This document shows positions 1-8,619 of a stretch of DNA of 38,635 nt, in pieces (positions within the stretch are counted from its first letter, which is position 1; every line of letters starts with the position of its first letter). Source of the DNA: Shewanella algicola (GTDB taxonomy: Bacteria; Pseudomonadota; Gammaproteobacteria; Enterobacterales; Shewanellaceae); contig NZ_BMQI01000048.1 in the NCBI RefSeq assembly GCF_014648035.1, positions 1-38,635 on the forward strand. Reading direction: 5' to 3'. The notes beneath the pieces were generated by a model that was given only the letters and a program-made list of their open reading frames with translations, searched no databases and was not told the origin of the DNA. The translations under genes and the position numbers were made by a program.

Positions 1-60
1 GCATACCAGCTAAACAAAAACGAGCCTGGATGAAAACAACATACTTAGAAGCAGTATTAA

Positions 61-2445
61 ATGCCGGATTCAGTGATGTGGCTAATTAATAAACACTCAT
101 GCGGTTGCCCTGCCTATTTATTCACTACACCAATCATTTACAAGTCTTTAGTGATTATTACTCAAGAGCATAACCACCACATTACTAACCGAGACGATAT
201 CGCTAATAAAACCATTGCCTTGGTTAAAGGCTATCAATACGCCGACAGTGTTGGGGAAGAGTTTCCGAATATCATTCCTGTTTATGTTGATACCATGCGT
301 GAAGCTTTTGAGTTAGTGGCCGCAGGTCAAGCCGATGCCACCATTAGTTTTTTAGCTGCAGCCAATTACTTTCAATTAAAGTATGCCTATAACGATTTGA
401 AAATTGCCGCATTTTATGAAAAACACAATGCCAATGAAGCCATTGCGGTAAGTAAGACTGCGCCGATACTGGCGAGTATTATTCAAAAAGGAATTGATTC
501 ACTCACTTCTCAACAAAAGAAAGCCCTTAATGAAGTATGGGGCGCCAATATTAAAATACCAAAGGATTATACCGAGTTAATTGAGTTTGCTTTACTTTCT
601 GGTTTGCTGATGTTGCTTTTAAGCATTTGGGGGTTACAAGCTAAGCGTCATAACCGTGATTTGGTTAAGGCCAATCAAAATGCAGAAGCGGCAAACTCGG
701 CACTAAATGACCTTAAAGATAATTTGCAGCAATTAGTTGCTGAACGCACCCAACAGCTGACACAAAGTGAAAACCGTTATCGAGGGTTGGTTGAGTCACT
801 CGAAGATGAATACATATTCTATCAACACGATACTCGTGGTTATGTGAGTTATGTTAGTCCATCGCTAACCCATATTTTGGGGCATCCTGTTTCTGGTAAG
901 GGTGGTTTCTATCATCAGTTTTTAACTGATAGCCCTAAAAATCAGAAGGTTGCGAAGTATGTTGAACGCATTTTACAAGGTGAAAACCTCGCACCGTTCG
1001 AAATTGAGTTAGATGATACGAAAGGCAATGTACATACCTTCGAAGTGCTTGAGCGCCCAATGTATGACGACAATAACGAATGTATTGGTTGTGAAGGGAT
1101 TGCGCATGATGTAACGGCAAGAAAGCAGCAGCAAGATAAACTGTTTTATTTATCACACTATGATGATTTGACTGGGTTAGTTAACCGTTATTATTTTAAA
1201 AAGTTACTCGACGATGACATTGATAACTGTAAAAAGATGGGCCAACCGTTGGCATTATTATTTTTAGATTTAACCCGCTTTAAAGTCATTAACGACAACT
1301 TTGGCCATTCAGCGGGAGATTACATACTCAATCAAGCTGCAGCGCGCATTCAAGCGCATTTAAATAACGACTTCATTGTGTCGCGCTTTGCTGGAGATAA
1401 GTTTTGCATTTCGTTGCCAAACACTCGCGCGGCCGATGCAAACTTAATGGCCATTGAGTTAATTGAAGCATTTCAACCTCATTTTGAGTTCCTTGAACAA
1501 ACCATCATTATTGGTTGCCGAGTTGGTATTAGTCTTTTTCCGCAAGATGGACTTAATGCAGATACACTCATTAGCCATGCTGATTCAGCACTTTATGAGG
1601 CTAAAAAGAATCCTGCTTGTGTGGCTTTTTGTAATAAAGAAATGGCGTCATACAACAAAAAACGTCATGTTATCGAACAAAATTTAAGTAAAGCATTGTT
1701 TGTGAATGACAATTCATTGCCACCTCAACTCTTTACTGTGTATCAACCTTTAATGAGCCTGCCCGAATGTCAATTAGCAGGCTTTGAAGCGCTGGTGCGT
1801 TGGGAACATCCTGAATTAGGCGTGATTTCACCCGGTGAATTTATTCCTATTGCAGAAGACACTGGGTTGATATTTACATTAAGTCATTGGGTTGTTAATA
1901 GCGTTTGTGAGCAGTTAGTTGAATGGCATCAGCAAGGGTTTGATTTTAAACGGGTGTCGGTGAATATATCGGCACTTGAATTAATGAACATTAAATTTGC
2001 CGAAGAGTTACTCAGTATGGTGGTTCAATCTGGTGCTCAACCGAGCTGGTTTAAGTTAGAAATCACCGAGACTGCTTTGATGGCGATTCCTGAGCAAGCC
2101 ATCGAAATTTTACAAAAGTTAACTAGGGCTGATTTTGAGGTTGCCATTGATGATTTTGGGACAGGGTATTCTTCACTCACGTACCTTAAGTCATTACCTG
2201 CTAGCACATTAAAAATTGATCAATCATTTATTCGTAATCTGATTGAATCTAGTGAAGACCAGGCCGTAATCAAAGCGGTGATCAGTATGGCGCACTCTTT
2301 GGGAAAACAAGTCACTGCCGAAGGGGTTGAGCAACAAGAGCAGCTTGACTACCTGATAGCTCATGGTTGTGATGTCGCCCAGGGGTATTACTTCTCGCGC
2401 CCAATTAGTGTCCAAGAAGTGAACCGGTTATATTTTGAGGTATAA
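61..2445 (+). CDS. SBP-like sensor, PAS, degenerate GGDEF, EAL phosphodiesterase (5' end doubtful)
   Basis: Inner-membrane c-di-GMP protein. About residues 18-165 resemble the second lobe of a periplasmic SBP_bac_3 domain (FTTPIIYKSLVIITQ, then a GYQYADSV-type segment). A membrane helix lies at about 174-191, a coiled linker at about 205-235, a PAS domain at about 235-345, GGDEF at about 355-515 and EAL at about 545-785. The GGDEF signature reads AGDKF at 444-448, so cyclase activity is unlikely. The EAL domain keeps E576-A-L, ITET, DDFGTGYSS, KID and AEGVE, so it is probably an active phosphodiesterase. The ATG at 61 has no good ribosome site and follows in-frame stops at 31, 43 and 58. The first SBP lobe and signal peptide are missing, suggesting a 5' deletion or frameshift. 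The domain calls are firm; whether a functional sensor is made is not. Confidence 0.8.
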   Translation: MPDSVMWLINKHSCGCPAYLFTTPIIYKSLVIITQEHNHHITNRDDIANKTIALVKGYQYADSVGEEFPNIIPVYVDTMREAFELVAAGQADATISFLAAANYFQLKYAYNDLKIAAFYEKHNANEAIAVSKTAPILASIIQKGIDSLTSQQKKALNEVWGANIKIPKDYTELIEFALLSGLLMLLLSIWGLQAKRHNRDLVKANQNAEAANSALNDLKDNLQQLVAERTQQLTQSENRYRGLVESLEDEYIFYQHDTRGYVSYVSPSLTHILGHPVSGKGGFYHQFLTDSPKNQKVAKYVERILQGENLAPFEIELDDTKGNVHTFEVLERPMYDDNNECIGCEGIAHDVTARKQQQDKLFYLSHYDDLTGLVNRYYFKKLLDDDIDNCKKMGQPLALLFLDLTRFKVINDNFGHSAGDYILNQAAARIQAHLNNDFIVSRFAGDKFCISLPNTRAADANLMAIELIEAFQPHFEFLEQTIIIGCRVGISLFPQDGLNADTLISHADSALYEAKKNPACVAFCNKEMASYNKKRHVIEQNLSKALFVNDNSLPPQLFTVYQPLMSLPECQLAGFEALVRWEHPELGVISPGEFIPIAEDTGLIFTLSHWVVNSVCEQLVEWHQQGFDFKRVSVNISALELMNIKFAEELLSMVVQSGAQPSWFKLEITETALMAIPEQAIEILQKLTRADFEVAIDDFGTGYSSLTYLKSLPASTLKIDQSFIRNLIESSEDQAVIKAVISMAHSLGKQVTAEGVEQQEQLDYLIAHGCDVAQGYYFSRPISVQEVNRLYFEV

Positions 2446-2526
2446 GTTTAGTGATACTGAATTGAGTGAGTTCATATACGATAAATATTTGATGACGATT
2501 TGATTAATTAGCGGCGCAGTATGCTT

Positions 2527-2545
2527 TATTGCTATTATAGCAATA
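2527..2545. repeat. Perfect 19-bp inverted repeat upstream of the VF530-family gene
   Basis: Arms TATTGCTA and TAGCAATA are separated by TTA, about 40 bp before the chosen ATG at 2585. The length and symmetry would fit a dimeric repressor operator or a small RNA hairpin in the 5' leader. No T-run follows, so it is not an intrinsic terminator. The regulator is unknown. Confidence 0.4.
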
Positions 2546-2584
2546 TGTGCCACGTTGGCAGCAAAGACAACATCGGAAATACCC

Positions 2585-3088
2585 ATGGTAGAAGAGCAAC
2601 AAAACAATCCATTACATGGACTTAAGCTTGAAACGTTAATCACAGAGCTGGTTGAATGTTATGATTGGAAAATTTTATACGCCGCATTGAAACTCGAATG
2701 CTTTAACCTCAATCCATCGATTGAAGGTTGCCTTAAGTTTTTGAAAAAGACTGAATGGGCCCGTGAGAAAGTCGAAAATTTTTATTTATACCGTTATAAA
2801 CGCATGCCCAAAGCGGTAGGCGATCAATTTGAGCTTAAGCCACGTGAGCGTGGTTTTGCAGCTGGCATAGTACCGCGTAAGCCAATGGAATTAACCTTTG
2901 AATCTATTGCGAGAATGCATGCACAAGCGGCAGAAAACTTTGAAGCAAACCGTAATGCTAGAGGCCCAAAAAGTTCATCTAAAGCCCATGGTAACCGTAA
3001 CAATAGCGGTTATGAAAAGCGTGTAACATCAGGTAAATCTTCTAACAAAGCCCCATCAGCCGACCCAAGTAACCCTTGGGGTAAATAA
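2585..3088 (+). CDS. VF530 family (DUF2132) DNA-binding-like protein
   Basis: Small cytosolic protein of 167 residues from the ATG at 2585. The first 75 residues carry the VF530/DUF2132 pattern: NNPLHGLKLE, LV..YDW, a run around CFNLNPSIEGCLKFLKKT, EWAREKVE and YLY. The family has a known helical fold and a presumed but unproven nucleic-acid-binding role. The tail (about 110-167) is rich in Asn, Ser, Gly, Lys and Arg and looks disordered and basic, which would suit nucleic-acid contact. A TTG at 2555 could extend the frame by ten residues. ATG 2585 is preferred because homology starts just after it and a weak GGA lies 8-10 bp upstream. The gene is monocistronic, with its own terminator. Confidence 0.8.
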   Translation: MVEEQQNNPLHGLKLETLITELVECYDWKILYAALKLECFNLNPSIEGCLKFLKKTEWAREKVENFYLYRYKRMPKAVGDQFELKPRERGFAAGIVPRKPMELTFESIARMHAQAAENFEANRNARGPKSSSKAHGNRNNSGYEKRVTSGKSSNKAPSADPSNPWGK

Positions 3089-3103
3089 GCGTTTAGATAT
3101 TAG

Positions 3104-3131
3104 AAAGCCCTGAATGTTCAGGGCTTTTTTT
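3104..3131 (+). terminator. Intrinsic terminator after the VF530-family gene
   Basis: An 11-bp perfect stem (AAAGCCCTGAA / TTCAGGGCTTT) with a 2-nt gap, ending in seven T residues. It starts 15 bp after the stop codon. Confidence 0.9.
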
Positions 3132-3322
3132 ATGCCAAAAATGTAGTTGGTTATTGAGAGGATGCGTTATACCGATTATTAATTAAAGAGTATGCTGAGA
3201 ATCCATCTCAAACTCGAAATCGTTTTCAGTATTGAACGTAAATTGTCTTATCTTCGTATCACACCTACGCTATTGTTTTATTTTCTATATGCGACTTGCC
3301 ACAACCAAAGCAGAGGGAAATT

Positions 3323-4213
3323 ATGCAACAAGATAAATTGAACAAAATTCCGCAAGAGGCGTTTGATTGGTATGACTCTTATGCGCATGGCGGCATGGAC
3401 CGTCGAACCTTTATCGCTAAGCTCGGTTCGTTAGTAGCGCTAGGGTATTCAATGAGTGTGTTAACGTCCGCTTTATTGCCTAATTATGCATTAGCTGAAC
3501 AAGTGTCGTTTAATGATGCTGATATTAAAGCCACGTATGTTGAATTTGATTCACCATCCGGGCACGGAAAAGGTAGCGGATATTTAGTTGAACCGACTCA
3601 CAAAGAAGGACTGTTGCCTGTTGTGTTAGTCGTACATGAAAATCGTGGGTTGAACCCCTACATTGAAGATGTTGCAAGGCGATTAGCAAAAGCGGGATTT
3701 ATCGCATTGGCACCAGATGCGCTATTTCCATTAGGCGGTTATCCAGGAAACGATGATGATGGTCGGCAAATGCAAAGTACATTGGACAGAAGCAAAATAG
3801 AACAAGATTTTGTTGCTGCAGCTGAGTTTTTAAAGGCCAATTCTCGCAGTAATGGCAAATTAGGCGCAGTTGGTTTTTGTTTTGGCGGCTATATCGTTAA
3901 TTACCTTGCTGCAGCTAAACCAGATTTATTGCAAGCCGGTGTGCCGTTTTACGGAACACCCGCAGCCAAAGCGTTAAGAGCCAATATTAAAGCACCGTTA
4001 TTAATTCAGTTAGCAGAATTAGATGAACGCGTTAATGCCACCTGGCCAGAATATGAACAAGACTTAGTGGCTTACAACGTACCATACACCATGCATATGT
4101 ATGACAAATCCAATCATGGTTTTCATAATGACTCGACAGGGCGCTTTGATGAAGTGAATGCTGATTTGGCATGGGAACGAACATTAACTTTTTTCAATAA
4201 ACACATTCAATAA
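3323..4213 (+). CDS. Tat-exported dienelactone hydrolase family protein
   Basis: Alpha/beta hydrolase of 296 residues. The N-terminus has a twin-arginine motif (DRRTFIAK) followed by a hydrophobic stretch and an ALA-E cleavage site, so export to the periplasm by Tat is likely. The dienelactone hydrolase triad is visible: Cys186 in GFCFGGY, Asp234 in ELDERV and His265 in NHGFHN. VVLVVHENRGLNPYIEDVARRLA is the usual oxyanion-side segment of this family. A TTG at 3296 extends the frame, but ATG 3323 has AGAGGG six bases upstream and is preferred. The substrate is unknown. The family hydrolyses dienelactones in chloroaromatic breakdown, but many members act on other esters, and no aromatic pathway genes lie nearby. 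Confidence 0.88.
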   Translation: MQQDKLNKIPQEAFDWYDSYAHGGMDRRTFIAKLGSLVALGYSMSVLTSALLPNYALAEQVSFNDADIKATYVEFDSPSGHGKGSGYLVEPTHKEGLLPVVLVVHENRGLNPYIEDVARRLAKAGFIALAPDALFPLGGYPGNDDDGRQMQSTLDRSKIEQDFVAAAEFLKANSRSNGKLGAVGFCFGGYIVNYLAAAKPDLLQAGVPFYGTPAAKALRANIKAPLLIQLAELDERVNATWPEYEQDLVAYNVPYTMHMYDKSNHGFHNDSTGRFDEVNADLAWERTLTFFNKHIQ

Positions 4214-4540
4214 TGTAAAAGCGACTTACAAAGGGTAATCATTTGCCCTTTAATGTCGAATGATGTCCGATAGCGTATTAATATTATATTTAATTGAAAT
4301 ATATATTAATTTTTTATATTTTTGGTTGTTGCAAACGAATTTATGGTGTTTCTTTAGTGGTGTTTTGGGTCTTGATATTTAAGTATCTTAACGTTTAGTT
4401 AAGTGAGTTTGAGTACTATTAAGTTAATTAATTGTCTAATTAGTTTATATTTTTCTAATGGATACTTATGTTCTAAGTAGTAATCATATAGTATGTTTTA
4501 TTAATGCAGCATACAAAAAAAAGATCATAGGAAGTGACGA
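4214..4540. other. AT-rich gene-free spacer
   Basis: No gene seen. A weak hairpin (AAAGGG 4230-4235 / CCCTTT 4246-4251) just after the hydrolase gene may end its transcript, though no T-run follows. The rest is very AT-rich with many TTAAT and TATTT runs and presumably holds the promoter of the signalling cassette; I could not place its -10 and -35 with confidence. Confidence 0.5.
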
Positions 4541-4579
4541 ATGCCATGTTTAACCCATAACCTGCAATATAATGACTAA
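4541..4579 (+). CDS. Putative 12-residue leader peptide coupled to the REC-Hpt gene
   Basis: Short ORF (MPCLTHNLQYND) with a good Shine-Dalgarno, AGGAAG at 4529-4534, six bases before its ATG. Its stop codon (4577-4579) lies just past the ATG at 4572 that starts the REC-Hpt gene in another frame, and that ATG has no ribosome site of its own. The frame of the REC-Hpt gene is closed by a TAA at 4551, so the gene cannot start further upstream. Translational coupling by ribosomes ending the leader is the simplest reading. There is no peptide-level evidence. Confidence 0.4.
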   Translation: MPCLTHNLQYND

Positions 4580-5405
4580 TCCAGACGCAAAAGCTATTCA
4601 TTTGAAGCAAGCCATTTCGCAATATGGTGTTCCTTCTATTTTGCTTGCTGATGACAGCTTAACCCAACAATTTGTCATTAAAGCCGTGCTGCAAAATGCA
4701 GGCTTTAATGTGGATTGTGTCGATGATGGTGAAAAAGCACTCGCGCAAATCAAACACAAAAAATATGACATTGTACTAATGGACGTACAAATGCCTATTC
4801 TTGATGGTATTTCTGCCACCCAGCAAATAAGACAACAATTCTCATTTGATACATTGCCTATTATCGCGCTAACAGGCGATGCTGAACTCGATGATCAATC
4901 TCCAGCTCTTTGTGCACTGTTCAATGCGTTTTTACTTAAGCCTGTTGACAGTAAAGATCTTATTGATGGCATTCTTGCACTATGGAGCCCACAAACAGAA
5001 ACGTCGACAATTTTACATCAGCAAACAGCAGTTGTGAGTGATAATCCGAACCTTGTAAATTCAATTGTGCAACTTGCACAACACCCATCGTTTGATTTGA
5101 GTGGTGGCGTTTATGAATGGGTTGGCGAGGAGGCTTATTTGCGCGTGTTAAATGCATTTATTCGAGTGTACAAACCTTATGTCGTTGCCGTTAAAACTGG
5201 TCGTCAGCAAGCCTTAACACGCGCTGAACAGCATCGGTTCTTTCACAAGCTAAAAGGTGCAGCAGCGAATATAGGCGCAATAGAATTATTGAAGGTCGTG
5301 GAGTACGTTGAGCTAGGCGGTGATACCAGCTTTAATGACATTTGTAATGAATTGAATCGGGTCATTAATATGCTTGAGCCATTAGCGTTGTCGAATAAAA
5401 AATAG
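4572..5405 (+). CDS. Response regulator with C-terminal Hpt domain (REC-Hpt)
   Basis: Phosphorelay protein of 277 residues. The receiver at about 20-138 has the acidic pair D27/D28 (LLADDS), phosphoacceptor D71 (LMDVQMP), T101 (ALTGD) and K123 (LLKPVD). The Hpt domain at about 175-270 has H225 in FFHKLKGAAANIGA, the H-x-x-K-G signature. It can therefore accept a phosphoryl group on Asp and pass it through His, or act as a sink, but has no DNA-binding output. It is the first gene of a four-gene signalling cassette and is followed by the CheB-CheR fusion gene. No histidine kinase is encoded in the cassette, so its donor must lie elsewhere. The start is fixed by an upstream stop and depends on the overlapping leader ORF. 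Confidence 0.9.
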   Translation: MTNPDAKAIHLKQAISQYGVPSILLADDSLTQQFVIKAVLQNAGFNVDCVDDGEKALAQIKHKKYDIVLMDVQMPILDGISATQQIRQQFSFDTLPIIALTGDAELDDQSPALCALFNAFLLKPVDSKDLIDGILALWSPQTETSTILHQQTAVVSDNPNLVNSIVQLAQHPSFDLSGGVYEWVGEEAYLRVLNAFIRVYKPYVVAVKTGRQQALTRAEQHRFFHKLKGAAANIGAIELLKVVEYVELGGDTSFNDICNELNRVINMLEPLALSNKK

Positions 5406-5499
5406 ATATATTTTCAATTACATCGGGTTTATTTCGTTGTAATATAGTAAAAAAATGTGTAGTCACAAAAGTGCACGGCATTATAAATGGAGTTCAAGA

Positions 5500-8400
5500 A
5501 TGTCAGAAGAGCAAAAACCGGATTTAAAAACCAGCTCAAATAACCTGCCACCTAAATTAATTGTGGTTGGTGTTGGCGCTAGTGCCGGTGGTCTTGAAGC
5601 GCTTCAATCGTTACTGTCAAATATGCCAACCGATATTGGCATGGCGCTGGTTGTTGCGCAGCACCTTTCTCCATCTTATAAAAGTATGATGACAGAGTTA
5701 TTAGAGAAAGAATCAACTATCTCTGTCGTGACGGCTACTGATAATGCACCGATGCAACCTAACAAAGTGTATATCTGTCCACCTAATACAAACATTGAGA
5801 TAACGGCAAACGATAGAATTAGACTGTTAAGTTATCCAGAAGGTCGACACACTACACCGCGTCCTTCTGTTGATATGTTATTTGAATCGATTGCGGAACA
5901 TAAAAATGATTTTGCTATTGGCGTGGTGTTATCTGGCACGGGCACCGATGGTAGTCGTGGCATTAGGGCAATAAAAGGCGAAAACGGTTTTGGTATTGTG
6001 CAAGACCCAAATGATGCCAAATATGATGGTATGCCAAACTCTGCGATTAACTCAGGCCATGTCGATTTAATTCTTCAAGCAACCGAAATTGGCCATGAAC
6101 TTAAGAACATTATTCACTTTCCAAGAAACACCGGCATTGATAATGATGGCACCATGCCACGTGAAACTTACCATGGCATTATTAAACAACTTAAAGCACG
6201 CTGTAATGTCGATTTTTCTCTGTATAAAGAAAATACCATTTTACGTAGAATTGAACGGCGAATGACCTCTTTAAAAATCCATCATTCATCAGACTATTTG
6301 GCTCACCTTAAAGAAAATAAAGACGAAATCACCTATTTATTCAATGATATGCTGATTGGGGTCACTTCCTTTTTTAGAGACCCTCGAGCATTCGAAAACC
6401 TACAGCGTGAATTGACCAATTATATTCAAAATAAAAACAATAAATCTTTACGCTTCTGGTGTGTAGCGTGTTCCACAGGTGAAGAGCCTTATACGCTGGC
6501 GATCATTTTGACTGAAATACTCGGTGATTCGATAGATGACTACAAAATTCAAATTTTCGCCACAGATATCGACAAAAATTCCATTAATTTTGCGCGCCAA
6601 GCTGTTTATCCTGAAACCGCGTTAAATTTTATCCCGCGTTCTATTAAAAACAAATATTTTGTCTTAAACAGTGATCAGTACGAAGTGATTAAGCCAATTA
6701 AATCTAAAGTGATTTTTTCGGTTCACGATGTCAATAACGATCCACCTTTTTTACGCCTAGATTTGATCACTTGTCGTAATTTAATGATTTATTTTACCGT
6801 TGAATTGCAACGTCAACTCCTGCCGACCTTTCATTATGCATTGAATCCGAAAGGGCTATTGATGCTGGGACAGTCAGAGTCTATTGGTGTGTTTCAAGAA
6901 CAATATCGTCCATTGTCTAAAACTGGAAAAATCTATGAAACATTGTTTGTAGGCAAACAATTACCACCTGAGCGCACCTCTAACCGTGGTATAAGCTTGA
7001 GTACTAACAATATTCAAGATCTAAAACCTGTATTAACCTCACAACACAACCGCAATAAAGTTGATGCAGAGCTCAGTGAAATCATTGCAAATACTTTACG
7101 TGAATATGTGTTACCCAACGCTATTTTATTAAACGAGAACCAAGATATTATTTTTACTCAGGGTGATAATGTCCTATTAGTTCGGCCAACGGGCTTGCCG
7201 TCGAACAATATTTTTAAAAATTTACATCCTCAATTATCAATTGATTTACGTAGCGCATTTCATAATATTCATAATGGCCAAAAAACTGCCGATACCGGTT
7301 ATCAATCATTTAATTTAAATGGTAATAATGTCTGGGTTAAATTAGTTTTATTGTCGATAAAAAGAGATGGGCCTCTCGGTAGTTTGACCCTTATTTTCTC
7401 GCAAATTGAACAACCAGAAAACATTCCTTTACTGACAACTGATAAACAAGAATCATCAAACCAAGCCATTGCGCTTGAACAGCAACGATTGTTAGCCAAA
7501 ACCAAAGAACAACTGCAAAATGTGATAGAAGAGCTTGAAACCTCAAATGAGGAAATGCAGTCAATGAACGAAGAACTGCAAAGCTCTAATGAAGAATTAC
7601 AAAGCTCAAATGAAGAGTTAGAAACAACCAATGAAGAATTACAGTCGACCAACGAAGAATTACAAACGGCCTATGCAGAATTGCGCATGGCTTATGAAGA
7701 ACGAGAACATCAACGAAATGAATTAGATGGACTAAAAGCTGAATTACAACATTCAAACACCTTACTTCACGAAGCGGAAAGATCAGCAAAGATGGGCTCG
7801 TGGTTTTGGGATATCCCTTCACGTAAGCTTGAGTGGAGTAACGGATGTTATGAACTCTTTGGTTTAGATAAAGAAGTTTTCCATCCTTCGTATGAAGCAT
7901 TTATCGGTCTTGCCTCTGGTGAGTACCGCAGTAGATTAGAAAATCAATTAACTAACTTATTACATAATAAGGCAGTACAGCCATTTATTTTTGAAGCGTT
8001 AGACGTTAATCGCAATATTACGATTATGTCGTTAGAAGCCGTGGTGTCGTTTAATGATTTAAAGCAAGCTACCAGAGTGATGGGCACTATTCGTGATATT
8101 ACTAGCACCGTAATGAAAGAGAAGGAGCAAGTTGTTTATAAAGATACCATTACATATTTGCTCAATAATACCCTAACTGCTTCGTTTGTACTGGATATCG
8201 ATAAATTACAAATTGAATACATTAACGCAGCGTTCCAAAAATTATTGGGATATTCTGAGGTCGTTATCAACGCCTTAGCAGATGAAAAATTATTTACCTT
8301 ATTTAATACTAAAGACGCTATTACGTTTAAAAGTATTATCGATAAAGTTTCAAAGTCAAAAGTGGGCGACTGCTTTCCGGGGAAATATGCAATAAAGCCT

Positions 8401-8511
8401 AAAGACAGTAATGACTTTATTAATGTATATGCAAATCACACAGTGTACGAATTACACGATGAGACCGGTTTACCACGAAAAATGTTAGTTACCTTGTTTG
8501 CTTCACAATAG
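5500..8511 (+). CDS. CheB-CheR fusion with coiled coil and two PAS domains
   Basis: Fusion of 1003 residues. The CheB methylesterase domain (about 15-205) keeps S28 (GASAGG), H55 (QHLSP) and D150 (GTGTDGS). The CheR methyltransferase domain (about 225-490) has the SAM site CSTGEEPYTLAI, ATDID and DLITCRNLMIYF. There is no receiver domain. A coiled coil built on NEEL-type heptads covers about 668-755. Two PAS-like domains follow (about 760-870 and 880-1000). The protein ends there, without the histidine kinase or GGDEF domain often found at the C-terminus of such fusions. ATG 5500 is chosen over ATG 5455 because GGAG sits eight bases upstream. The family links receptor-type methylation to signalling; here the output probably goes to the next gene, a c-di-GMP enzyme. 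Confidence 0.92.
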   Translation: MSEEQKPDLKTSSNNLPPKLIVVGVGASAGGLEALQSLLSNMPTDIGMALVVAQHLSPSYKSMMTELLEKESTISVVTATDNAPMQPNKVYICPPNTNIEITANDRIRLLSYPEGRHTTPRPSVDMLFESIAEHKNDFAIGVVLSGTGTDGSRGIRAIKGENGFGIVQDPNDAKYDGMPNSAINSGHVDLILQATEIGHELKNIIHFPRNTGIDNDGTMPRETYHGIIKQLKARCNVDFSLYKENTILRRIERRMTSLKIHHSSDYLAHLKENKDEITYLFNDMLIGVTSFFRDPRAFENLQRELTNYIQNKNNKSLRFWCVACSTGEEPYTLAIILTEILGDSIDDYKIQIFATDIDKNSINFARQAVYPETALNFIPRSIKNKYFVLNSDQYEVIKPIKSKVIFSVHDVNNDPPFLRLDLITCRNLMIYFTVELQRQLLPTFHYALNPKGLLMLGQSESIGVFQEQYRPLSKTGKIYETLFVGKQLPPERTSNRGISLSTNNIQDLKPVLTSQHNRNKVDAELSEIIANTLREYVLPNAILLNENQDIIFTQGDNVLLVRPTGLPSNNIFKNLHPQLSIDLRSAFHNIHNGQKTADTGYQSFNLNGNNVWVKLVLLSIKRDGPLGSLTLIFSQIEQPENIPLLTTDKQESSNQAIALEQQRLLAKTKEQLQNVIEELETSNEEMQSMNEELQSSNEELQSSNEELETTNEELQSTNEELQTAYAELRMAYEEREHQRNELDGLKAELQHSNTLLHEAERSAKMGSWFWDIPSRKLEWSNGCYELFGLDKEVFHPSYEAFIGLASGEYRSRLENQLTNLLHNKAVQPFIFEALDVNRNITIMSLEAVVSFNDLKQATRVMGTIRDITSTVMKEKEQVVYKDTITYLLNNTLTASFVLDIDKLQIEYINAAFQKLLGYSEVVINALADEKLFTLFNTKDAITFKSIIDKVSKSKVGDCFPGKYAIKPKDSNDFINVYANHTVYELHDETGLPRKMLVTLFASQ

Positions 8512-8619
8512 GCGTGATATTTTTATATCTACTATTATTAAGTTAAACTAAAGTCGGGAGTAGCGTTTAATCAATAAAGTCTTAGACGCTAATGAGAGAT
8601 AAAAAGTTAAGGAAAAATT

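Noticed and set aside
7302..7900. Long minus-strand ORFs under the CheB-CheR coiled coil
   Set aside because: They are antisense shadows of the repetitive NEEL heptad codons; their Ser/Leu-rich translations have no family features.
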